Below, piece by piece: positions 10,372 through 18,873 of a stretch of DNA of 60,000 bases. A model generated the notes under the pieces. That model saw nothing but the letters and a program-made list of their open reading frames with translations. It did no database searches and had not been told where the DNA came from. Made by a program: the position numbers and the translations under genes. The DNA lies in the NCBI RefSeq assembly GCF_932526225.1, contig NC_064042.1, positions 7,311,540 to 7,371,539 of the forward strand, given 5' to 3'. The stretch's first letter is position 1. Each line of letters starts with the position of its first letter. This DNA is from Nematostella vectensis (taxonomy: Eukaryota; Cnidaria; Anthozoa; Actiniaria; Edwardsiidae).

Positions 10372-11379
10372 TTAACACATTGACCCCTCAACCGGCCTGT
10401 ACCGGCATTGGGAAGTACCCACAATCCAAAATATTCATCAATTCAAAATAAACACAACAAGATGAAGATACTCAGGCATCAGTCTAAGGGATAAATGGTC
10501 TTGCAGATATGCATCCAACCAAGGTGTTGGCATCTACTCTTAAGCCAAATAATAGCACAGGTTCCTTGACAAATCTCAAATCGAACAAGGAGAGAAAACC
10601 AGAATCACCCCTCTCAATAAAACGCTCAAAATACCACACAAGGGAGAGAGATCAGCAAACACAGCTCAAGACACAAATAGATACCTTTATTCTGATCCTC
10701 CAGGTACATTTCCTTGGCCTCAAAACACAATGTCCATTCCTTGAAGGATTGTACAACCACGAAAATATCTTTACTTATTGCAAAGCATTCTGGGAGATCC
10801 ACAGGAAAATTCACGAGGGGAGGGCCAGTCAACACTCCTCTCCCCAAAGTCAGATGGTTTTTTAGAAGTCTTTTCACCCCGAAGCCAAACAAATCAATTC
10901 CAGGTCATACAGACCCAGAATAGCAGTGAAAACAATTTTGGAATTAATTTGGTTTCAGAAAAGACAACATTTATGAGAGCTGTGGTGATTCATTAGAAAA
11001 TTATTTTCTCATCCGGGCAAAGCCAAACAAGAAAAAATTATCATGAATCCACCTTTGCTTGCAAATATCCATAAGCAAAGCACTCAATTATGCCCCAAAA
11101 GACTTCATGATGTCCTGAGACACTCTCCTAATATGCTCATAGCTGTATTTTTGATGAAAAATACAAGCAACCATCAAATTGTGCTGGCTTCAGCACAACG
11201 ACGAGGGATTAAAAGTGGGGACCGCAAAGCACTGTTTGAAAGCTTGGATACCGCTGACTAGGTGCATCTGTGTTTGACTTTGACGGGCTGTATAAAACTC
11301 AGAATAGGGGGGGAGGTATCTGTTTTCAGTCTGTTTTTTGTAAATTCAGCTCCAAAAAAGCCAGGAGTCAATGGGTTAA
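10372..11379. mobile_element. 1.0-kb non-autonomous piggyBac-like element with TTAA target duplications
   Basis: The element (10376-11375) is flanked by TTAA at 10372-10375 and 11376-11379. Its ends are inverted (cacattgacccct and aggagtcaatggg). Copy B keeps the uninterrupted target with a single TTAA at 29859-29862, which defines the insertion exactly. TTAA target duplication is the piggyBac-superfamily hallmark. Inside, no transposase motif is recognisable, so it is called non-autonomous. Confidence 0.8.
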
Positions 11380-12165
11380 GGGACGGACTATCAGAAAACT
11401 GAAGGGGAGGGGATGGGTAAAGATAAAAAAAGATCATACACTATTAAACTGGGTAAAAAAAAAAACAAGCAAGCCAATATGCCAATAAGATCAAGAGACC
11501 ACTCTAACTCCAAACTTATCTTGGATGAATTTTCTTCCAAATTAATATACTGGCAAAAAAAATAAATTAGCAAATGTTTGATATGAAGGAGTTAATCGAA
11601 AATATCCCATTTGAAAAATATAATAAAAATCATAATTTATTTGCTGAAAGACTGTTTTCGTTGCTTTGTTATTCACAAAGACTTTGTAAAGGATCAGCTA
11701 AAGATGTATCGATAAAAGAGTTCATATTTATCTAAAAGGCAGATGATGTTGGCGTGTAAAGACAACACTCCTGTCAGCCAATCAGGGCGCGGGACGGAAA
11801 CAAGACTTCTTTAAAAGGTGTCAGACATCCTCGGGGACCCAGGGCGTCGCGGACATCGGGCACACAGGGAGCGCGGCGCGAGAAAGAAACAGGCTGAAAG
11901 ACGCCCTGGGAAACTGCTCTGTAAAACCCATTTCTAAAAACTAAATCAAACTCACTCTCTGATTTGTCTCATTTTATAATTAAATTAAAATGAGACCAAT
12001 CAGAGCGATCCTTGTGAATTTGAAAAGCAGACAGACCTCACGCTCAGAAACACTTCACAAACACCTAAATAACAAAGCCTGCTCGGTTTGGTAAAAGTCT
12101 CACGATCTGCTGGAGTCTGCAAAGGGTAGAGCGAGCAAGGAGAAACGTGAGCACAATATCCAAAC

Positions 12166-12450
12166 ATGTCTTTGCCCGCTCAGCTCCATTATGAAATAGC
12201 AGGGAATATACTTTTTGCGTACATCGGAGAATGCCCTAACATCGATAGGATTATCGAAGAGTGGACCACCGACTTCCGAATTATTTTCGGGCCCAAGGTT
12301 CTTGTTAGAAATGAACGATTTTGTGCATCATTGCAATACGAAATATACCACAGAAACGTCGTAGTACTTCTAGTCTGTGACGATAGGCTCATGCTCATTT
12401 CGAATGCGTTCGATTTCTCGATCGTGAATATTGTGTACATCAAAGGTTAA
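12166..12450 (+). CDS. 94-residue ORF inside the MULE-like element, unknown function
   Basis: The frame begins MSLPAQLHYEIAGNI and ends YIKG. It occurs complete in copy B (30609-30893) and truncated in copy C. Differences between copies are mostly amino-acid changing, giving no sign of selection. It may be a captured or degenerate host fragment. I do not recognise a domain, and it resembles no transposase I know. Confidence 0.35.
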   Translation: MSLPAQLHYEIAGNILFAYIGECPNIDRIIEEWTTDFRIIFGPKVLVRNERFCASLQYEIYHRNVVVLLVCDDRLMLISNAFDFSIVNIVYIKG

Positions 12451-12693
12451 TTAAATGGAGTTCAAGTAAAACCCCTCAAACTTGACTCAACCCTTGAAAT
12501 GTCTAGAATAATTTAAGCCTTTCCATAGAATTTTCCCAAGTTTATTTGTTATGTTTAGCGCATAGTTTTTCTTTTCCCTCTTGATATGTAAATTTCGAGA
12601 CTGTTTTTACAGGCGCTAATTGGAAAAAGGCGCCAGGTCTAGTCGGGCGACTAATTGGATTAGAAACCCTTTCAGAAATGGGTTTTACAGAGC

Positions 12694-13506
12694 AGTTGCC
12701 CATTCCCTGCTAGCAGAGGCCTCTTTTCTCTGTATTTCGCTGGGCTGGCGTTCGCGAGGGAAAGAGACCTCTGCCATGGGTCGAAACTGTTTCTGTTGCG
12801 CATGCGTTTGCATTAATAAGCGACGGACGTGCCAAAACCCGTACCATCGCGCGAAAGCTGTCAATATGCTAATATACTTTGCATGGGTTTTGTCGGAAAT
12901 CATGAATCAAACTCCGGTTAGTTCTCCTCTTCGAAAAAAGAAAACAACTGTTCAATTTCAATCACCTAAAACGTCATTTAAAAGATTGAACAACAAACGC
13001 AGCAAAGACGAGTTTTGTCTTGTTTGTGGGATTAATTTCAAGACATCTGGACAGGCGAGTTTCTTCAATGTAAATATCGCACAGTTGGATTCGAAGAAAA
13101 TGTTACAAAAGTTTTTGGTAGATCAGCTATTCCCAGAAGAATATGCAAAACCTGTAAACGGACGATTGACTCGTTAGTCAAAAGAGAGAAAATCCTGAAT
13201 GAAGATAAGGCATTGAATAGCTTCTTTTATAATTCGTCGTGTGATATTTCTACGGAGGACGCCGTTTCGAATGCGGGCTTATTATCCCGCAGCGGATATA
13301 CGTTTCATGCATGCGCTAGTCATTGTGGGCTCAAAATTTGGCCAGTAATTAACGAACGGAGCATGCGCTCTGGATCTCGTCCACGATCGTGGACGGCGGT
13401 TTGATCAAACGAACTTGCGACCCATGGCAGAGGTATCTTTTCCTCGCGAACTCCAGCCCAGCGAAATACAGAGAAAAGAGGCATCTGCTAGCAGGGAAAG
13501 TTGCCC
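12694..13506. mobile_element. 0.8-kb hAT-like non-autonomous element carrying a zinc-finger-like fragment
   Basis: The element spans 12702-13498. Terminal inverted repeats of about 84 bp (ttccctgctagcaga end) are flanked by the 8-bp direct repeat AGTTGCCC (12694-12701 and 13499-13506). Copy B shows the uninterrupted site (cagttgcccagggcg, about 31139). An 8-bp duplication fits the hAT superfamily, but no transposase is present. Confidence 0.7.
12901..13260 (+). pseudogene. Captured Cys2-Cys2 (ZAD-like) gene fragment inside the hAT-like element
   Basis: One frame reads MNQTPVSSPLRKKK and FCLVCGINF, ending at 13177. A second frame overlapping it from about 13135 reads ICKTCKRTIDSLVKREK. Together these give two CxxC pairs roughly 45 residues apart, resembling a zinc-associated (ZAD-like) module, but in two frames. 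It is most simply a captured, decayed host exon. The family assignment is tentative. Confidence 0.4.
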
Positions 13507-13808
13507 AGGGCCTTCAAACAAAATAAACTAAATTGTATTTTTTTTCCAGTAATAGCTAGTGAACTTTGAGAAACTCAAAAGGATGCATCTTGTCTTGACC
13601 AACTTAAATCATATACATATATATATATGGTCTCCTCCTTTCAGATAAAACTAGTTTCCAATGGTTTTATTTTAGAAATTACAATCTGAAATAAAACAGT
13701 GCTGATGCTGCAGATTTTTCAATGATGATTGCTATAATGCCCTTTGCAATCATTTTAGAAAAAATTACCAAAAAGTTTACTTGTACAACAGAAGTCACAA
13801 ACTTGAAA

Positions 13809-13861
13809 TACCTTTTATTTATTTGTTGTTTTATTAAGACTTAATAAAACAACAAATAAAT
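13809..13861. repeat. AT-rich near-perfect palindrome
   Basis: Arms of about 22 bases (ttatttatttgttgttttat and its complement) flank a 4-6 base centre. It is kept in copy B at about 32511-32563 and could form a cruciform. Copy C is deleted across this point. Confidence 0.75.
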
Positions 13862-14139
13862 AATTTAAAAGGCTTAATAGATCAATATATAAACTGTAAC
13901 ATCATATTGTATATAAATAGATAAAATAGATAAATCTTTCATAATTAATTTGATGGACTTCTCCAAAATAAGATATAATGTGAATGAGGAAACAACTAAA
14001 ATGGTTGTTCCCTCTTTGTGTTCACATATAGGCAGAGATACCAACCATCGATTAAAATTCAGGAAATGGGATCTATATAAATGCTCACCCCCTAAAGATT
14101 TCCTTGTTTTGTGGAATATTTCAACAGAACCTTAAAAAA

Positions 14140-15155
14140 CATTCTAACAAATGTGAGTAATTTCAAAGAAGCTTTTTTTTGCTATTTTATCTGACTCAAT
14201 ATGCAAGGTAAGAGCTTGATAGCGAAGACTTGTTTGGCTATGACACGAAGGTATTACCATGTATAATCCCTATACCTAGTGAGTTTATTGAATTATAATT
14301 TTAATCTATTCGAAGGTAAAAAAAATGAAACACAACGTATGGAGTTCTATATTAGAGATATAGGACGAGAAAAGAAAAAAAAAACAGTGGGTAAAGGCAA
14401 TAATAGCGGCGATTGATAATTTAATTGGCTTAATAGCTTTAGGAACACTCGGCGTACTGTAACGTACCATACACTTAAACATTCCGTTGTGTGCGCTAAA
14501 TTATTTCACGCATATTTGACATTTATTCATATGCAATTTGTATCCCATTTCCATTGAATGTTTAATCGCCTTGCAGAATAGAAAGGTAATAAATGGTGAT
14601 CCTAGTATGACATCCCATATCCTAGTATGACATCCCATATATTTTTATTAAAACATACCGACCATTGTATTTTTTAAATAAACTTCTTGAGTCTTGAGAA
14701 CTTTGTCTATTTTGATTATGTTCGCTCAACAGTGCTATTGCGGGGTTGGTGTTCAAACGACTGCGCAGGAATGTTATCTGGAAATGCTAAGTAAATGTCA
14801 CATTTTACAGAAAAAGTAAATCTCGAGTTAAACCTAGAACTTTGCGTCAGATTTGCAATATTTCAGTAAACCTAAAACTTTGCGTTTGATTTGCCGTATA
14901 ACATTTGAGACGTATTTGAAAAGTTGTGCAAATGTAATTGCAATTCTGTAAATTCACATCAAACAAATGAGCATTGACCTCGCATTTAGTTGTAGAGTAA
15001 ATCTGATCGCACATGATATTTACATCGTATTTGAAAAGGTTGAAAATCTAATAACAAACTTCGGGCTCCGTATTAGATTTGCAGAGTCGGCAAACACGCG
15101 TCAAAAGCGGAATTTACCGGATTTGTTTGACATCTAAATGATTTTAAATTCTGAT
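14140..15155. other. Right part of copy A, non-coding
   Basis: No gene is supported. The stretch matches 33840-34350 (copy B) and 36715-37240 (copy C). A 21-base direct repeat (atcctagtatgacatcccat) at about 14600-14640 marks where copies B and C hold extra sequence. Confidence 0.6.
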
Positions 15156-15617
15156 TCTGCGTTTAGAGCGTTCTCCTTGGCGTTACTGGTCGCTTTATCG
15201 CCAGCCTTGGAGCGAAGCTTGCTCATGTTTTCTGACTGTATGCCCTGCTCCAGGCAATCCTCTCTCTCGACCTTTGACAGGTAAAGCTCCTCATACGTCT
15301 TGAAGACGTCGTAGCGGTTGGTGTCCTGGAGCGTTTCTCCTGCAAACGAGATTTTCAGGCGGCTCACGAGATTTCGGCCGACGTTGTTCACGACGGTATT
15401 ATTCACATGGCCCTGAGACTAAGAGATCGAGACCGACCCTCAAGGAGCCAGGCACGAGTGTGACGCCTTCCGATAGCTTTGGGACCGCCACATATAGCGT
15501 CTCGCCTGGGGAGGCCGTCGACGGGTTGAGAGTGACCCAGTGAACAGTTCTCTCGGCTTTCAACCCCAGAGGAATTCTGGGTGTTCGCTGGGGGTCGAGT
15601 TTATCGCTGACTGACAT
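15134..15617 (-). pseudogene. Truncated, frameshifted major-capsid-like protein
   Basis: Reading leftward from 15617 the N-terminal part contains PKLSEGVTLVPGSL. The frame breaks near 15405 and continues in another frame with NLVSRLKISFAGETLQDT and EELYLS motifs. The last residues before the stop at 15134 come from copy A flank sequence, so the C-terminal majority of the protein is missing. The motifs match a family widely repeated in cnidarian genomes that I believe is a double-jelly-roll capsid protein. The protein cannot be functional here. Confidence 0.5.
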
Positions 15618-15715
15618 CGTATACGTGTATTCACATAAAGTACGAAGTCGCGTGGCTATGGTGCGGACTGTTAGACATGTCTAATATAACATAGCACGAG
15701 TTATGCGCACGCATC

Positions 15716-16652
15716 ATGGGTGACGTTGACGTTGACGATACCTTGCCGGGTGCGTCCGCCGATCGCGGGGCGGGGGACGACGAGACGACGCCCCTTATCC
15801 CGTTTGACCCCGGCGATGGGGAGTCGATCCCAATGACGAGCACGTCGTCGCGTACGCATGCTGCGCATAGCATGGCTTCGCGAAGCGCAACGGACCGCTG
15901 AAACCTCGTTCACCACAGGGGATGCAGCGACAAGACTCGGTCTCCTGTCCCTCAGGAAGGAATACCCAGACCTTAACGAGGATCTGATACGGTTCCAGTC
16001 AGACTGGAGGGGAAAGACGCTAATACAGGTTCGCGACCTCAAAAACGGAGGTTGGACTAAACCAAGACGGCTGTTCAACGAGGACGGGGGCGTCCGACAG
16101 GACGTTGCAAAGCTGAATGGCTTCAAGCTGGCGATGGGGCCCGTGGCAGAGGTAGACGCGGTCATCCAGGAGAACACAGAACGAGTCCAAGAGCTGCAAG
16201 GGGTGGTAGCCGCAGACAGGGAGACCATCGACGACCCTAACACGTCAGAGAGTCGCTGCCAAGAGGCCCGTGAGCGCAACGAGGAGAGGCTGTCCGAGAT
16301 TGACGAACTAGAACGCGAAAACCGAGAGCTCGAGAACCAAAAGCCGCTAAGAGAGCGCATCAAAGCCATCTTCAAAAAGTACCGCTTTACCGTCACCGCT
16401 ATCGGGTTGGCCGTAGCGACGACGATCGCGGCCATTGTGACGTCGCTCGGCAAGTCGCTCTCCTCCGTGGCCAGAGGGGTCGGTAACGGGCTTAAGGCCA
16501 TCGGGAAAAAGCTGGGCGAGCTTCTCCCTGGGCTAGTAGGCAGCATCGCGAACTTCGTGTTTAAGGCCGCAGGAGAAGAGGTGAAATTCCTTGGCGAAAA
16601 TGCGTGGCTGCTCTCTCTCTTTGAATATGTCTCGGACCCTAGTCGTGAATGA
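15716..16652 (+). pseudogene. Virion-associated coiled-coil/hydrophobic protein, frameshifted
   Basis: The start MGDVDVDDTLPG is followed by an acidic, Pro-rich stretch to a stop at 15901. Homologous-looking sequence continues in another frame from about 15858 to 16652 with a charged coiled coil (RVQELQGVVAADRE, ERNEERLSEIDELERE). A Gly/Ala/Ile-rich hydrophobic tail (GLAVATTIAAIVTSLG) follows. The end after NAWLL departs from the hydrophobic pattern, suggesting a rearranged C-terminus. It is divergent to the capsid-like gene, with about 100 bases between the two starts. Confidence 0.45.
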
Positions 16653-16922
16653 TTTGTCCTCAGCCACGTGTATCTCCAGCTGCGTGAGTAGTGGGGTGAT
16701 GTCTGAGGCCGTGCTCTCCACGGGGGTCGCGGGCACGGCGTAGAGCAGATTTTGCGCGAGGGTCAGAGACCTAGGGAAACCGGTTTTTGCGCGTTTGACT
16801 TGTTCGGCTATAGAGGCTCCCGCCGCAGCTGCCGCCTTCTTCGTCTCCTCCTCCTTCCTTCGGGGAACCTCATTCAGCATCTGCCAGCCTTCCCAATCCA
16901 TGCTCAGCCCTGTTAAACACAA
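16533..16922 (-). CDS. Small unidentified protein of the virus-like block
   Basis: A 129-codon frame on the minus strand contains an Ala/Lys-rich stretch (RRKEEETKKAAAAAGAS). It covers 16650-16922, where no plus-strand frame is open, so the upstream two thirds may be a real gene. Its 3' part overlaps the hydrophobic plus-strand gene tail-to-tail. I do not recognise the family. Confidence 0.3.
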   Translation of the reverse strand: MCLTGLSMDWEGWQMLNEVPRRKEEETKKAAAAAGASIAEQVKRAKTGFPRSLTLAQNLLYAVPATPVESTASDITPLLTQLEIHVAEDKSFTTRVRDIFKEREQPRIFAKEFHLFSCGLKHEVRDAAY

Positions 16923-16931
16923 AGGCGGGCT

Positions 16932-17620
16932 ATGTTCAACACAATGGTGATCCTACATGCTGTGTTCACCGGAGGCGAACTGACGCTCTTCTTCGAGCAG
17001 CCGATAAGGCGCCCACGCTTCGTGGCGCTCCGGCAGTGCCCGCTGTTTAACAGCTGGTATAATCTCGAGCGGGGGCATCAGATAACGACTATAGCCTCCC
17101 TCCCCCCCATCGCTACTCTGCCAGCCGGGCACCACACGGCCGAGTCCATCGTGGAGACGATCAACCGGGCTAAGAGCGATATTCTGAACGCGAAGCTGGA
17201 TCCCCTCACCGTGAAGATCGTGCTCGTGTCCGGTGGCATTGTGTTCCTGAACGCCGAGCTTTGCGCATTATTTGGCCTGGAGGCTAAAGACGATCAGATG
17301 GGTATGCGGGGCCTCGCACTGCCCTTGGGGGCGCCCCCACTTAAGGTGACTTGCCGAAAATAGAGGCCCTCTACATCTTCTGCGACATCGTAGACCGCTC
17401 GCAGTGCCTCGCCTTAGACGAGCCTTCAGACGTTCTCGCTTGCCTAGAAACCCGCGGGAGGCCGCACGAGAAAGTCGTCTATGGGCCCGACATCCCCGTT
17501 TGTGTCGCAGTGTCTTCCTCTGAGTTTGTCTCGAGTATCCAAATATGGATCAGGGATGACCGCGGTAGACGGGTGGACTTTAAGGACAAGCCCGTTTGCC
17601 TCGTATTAGAGCTAACCTAG
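16932..17620 (+). pseudogene. Minor-capsid-like protein in two frames
   Basis: The first frame (16932-17363) contains GHQITTIASLPPIATLPAGH and FGLEAK. A second overlapping frame (17351-17620) contains ALYIFCDIVDRSQC and ends with a beta-rich LVLEL strand. A single frame change near 17350 separates them. Similar adjoining pieces recur in cnidarian genomes with the capsid-like gene above; a penton or minor-capsid role is a guess. Confidence 0.4.
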
Positions 17621-17636
17621 GCCCGACATAACAGGC

Positions 17637-18319
17637 ATGGCGAACAGCGACGTTAGCAGCGGTGGCATATACCCCTCGCTCCCCAGCGTCTGCCCCCCCC
17701 CCCCCCCCCGCAAACGCCTACCGCTCCGGCGAGCACCGGCGGCGACGCGCAAAGTTACCAAGTCCAGATAATACGTGACACTCAGGCGGCTCTAGACAAT
17801 GAGATAACGCATTATCGAAATGTGCGGAAGAAGTATAAGCGCGCCTTTGCCGTTACCCATGCTGTGTCTGTGGCATCCGGCATCGCTGCAGGGGCGCTTT
17901 CCAGTGCCGGGCTGGGAGTCTCTTTGAGTGGGATAGGGGTTCTGATCGGCGCGCCGCTGGCAGGGGTCGCTGGGCTGGTCGGTGCCGTGGGCGCGGGCGC
18001 GGGGGTGGTCTCTAGGGGTCTTACGAGAAAGGTGGCTAAACACGAAGACACGATGGTTTTAGCGGAGAGTAAGAAAAACTCGATCAGCGAGCTGGTCTCT
18101 AAGGCTCTGCAAGACGGGCGTATCTCAGACGATAAGTTTCGGCTAATACTTCGGGAACTAGAGAGATACAACGAGCTCAAGGCCGCTATCAGAGCTCGAC
18201 ATGGCCTCGCACCGCGCGATGAAAAAAGCGGGAAAGGGCCCTCCACGAAGGCACGCGAAAAGGCGAAAAAGAGAGTGCGAAAAATTCGCGAGGAGTTAGG
18301 GAGCGAGGTGTTCGAGTAG
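17637..18319 (+). pseudogene. Gly/Ala-rich membrane-active-type virion protein with poly-C frame change
   Basis: The ATG at 17637 starts MANSDVSSGGIYPSLPS and runs into a poly-C tract (about 17690-17709), after which the open frame changes. From 17822 the protein has a long hydrophobic Gly/Ala/Val segment (AGLGVSLSGIGVLIGAP), then a basic helical tail. The homopolymer length difference could be mutation or a sequencing error. Confidence 0.45.
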
Positions 18320-18339
18320 AACTCAGGTTTAAACGCCAC

Positions 18340-18848
18340 GCCAGCGGCTTTGAATTTACGGCCGAAAAACGGTTATTCCGCACCCCGTAGGTTGGCGGCC
18401 CTCCTCGTTTTCGCCCCCCCCCCCCCCCCCCCGACGCCATCGCTATTTGTCCCAAAAAGTCGTGTACGCGAAACGCGCCCGGCCTACACCCTAATTATTC
18501 ATGTACGCGAAACGCGCCGGCCTACAGCCCTAATTAATTATTTATGCACGCGAAACACCTGCAGCCCCCAGGGGGGTTTCACTCAACTACCCTGTCCCCC
18601 CCTTAGTGGGAGGTTTAGGGATGGCCTTGTCTGTCGGCGTTTTTGTTGCGACAATCGTTTGGGTCTTGGTTTTGTTGTGGTGCAGCTTGTGGATAAGTGG
18701 AACTCTGGGGCTCAGCTTAGGGAAAGGGAAGGCCAGTGGGCTTATCGGCTTAAGTCTATCTACCCGCGGGGTCTTAATAGTGATGACTTTTTTTGTAGTA
18801 GGAACCAACGTAGAGATGTAGACAGTTTGGGCTTTTTGATTCTATTCG
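18340..18848. other. Unassigned junction sequence with poly-C tract and ~40-bp tandem repeat
   Basis: A poly-C run of about 16 lies at 18414-18432. Three imperfect copies of a unit containing acgcgaaacgcgccggcctac start near 18465, 18504 and 18547. No supported gene; short frames at 18587-18820 look non-coding. Copy B of the segmental duplication starts at about 18849. Confidence 0.5.
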
Positions 18849-18873
18849 TATGATTTTTGCGGGTGTTGCAAAT

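Larger units (their letters stand above)
11826..13510. mobile_element. MULE-like element, copy A, interrupted and right-truncated
   Basis: The left end starts catcctcggggacccagggc after GGTGTCAGA (11817-11825), as in the complete copy B element. The element contains a 94-codon frame at 12166-12450. Its right inverted repeat is split by the element at 12702-13498, and the remainder is lost in a deletion that joins cccaggg to cttcaaacaaaataaac. Confidence 0.7.
2366..15155. repeat. Segmental duplication copy A
   Basis: Copy A aligns collinearly with 18849-34372 (copy B) over its whole length apart from listed insertions and deletions. Exons of the resident gene are nearly identical between copies. 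A carries a 1.0-kb TTAA-flanked element (10376-11375) and an 0.8-kb element (12702-13498) that B lacks. It has lost about 1.05 kb that B has (31150-32195) and all of the block present in copy C at 35720-36220. Its right end abuts a Polinton-like virus fragment at about 15155. Confidence 0.9.
15156..18340. mobile_element. Fragment of an endogenous Polinton-like virus (structural genes), degraded
   Basis: Five reading frames of a GC-richer block encode proteins of the types I associate with capsid and virion-membrane genes of Polinton-like viruses repeated in cnidarian genomes. At least four carry frameshifts or truncations. No polymerase, integrase, protease or packaging ATPase is visible, and no terminal repeat was found. 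The fragment lies between segmental copies A and B. It is an old, non-functional copy. Assignment rests on pattern recognition, not on a search. Confidence 0.5.

Noticed and set aside
10509-10892. Overlapping frames of 118 (plus) and 88 (minus) codons inside the TTAA-flanked element as a transposase remnant
   Set aside because: No DDD/DDE or other piggyBac-type motif is visible, and neither frame is convincingly coding.
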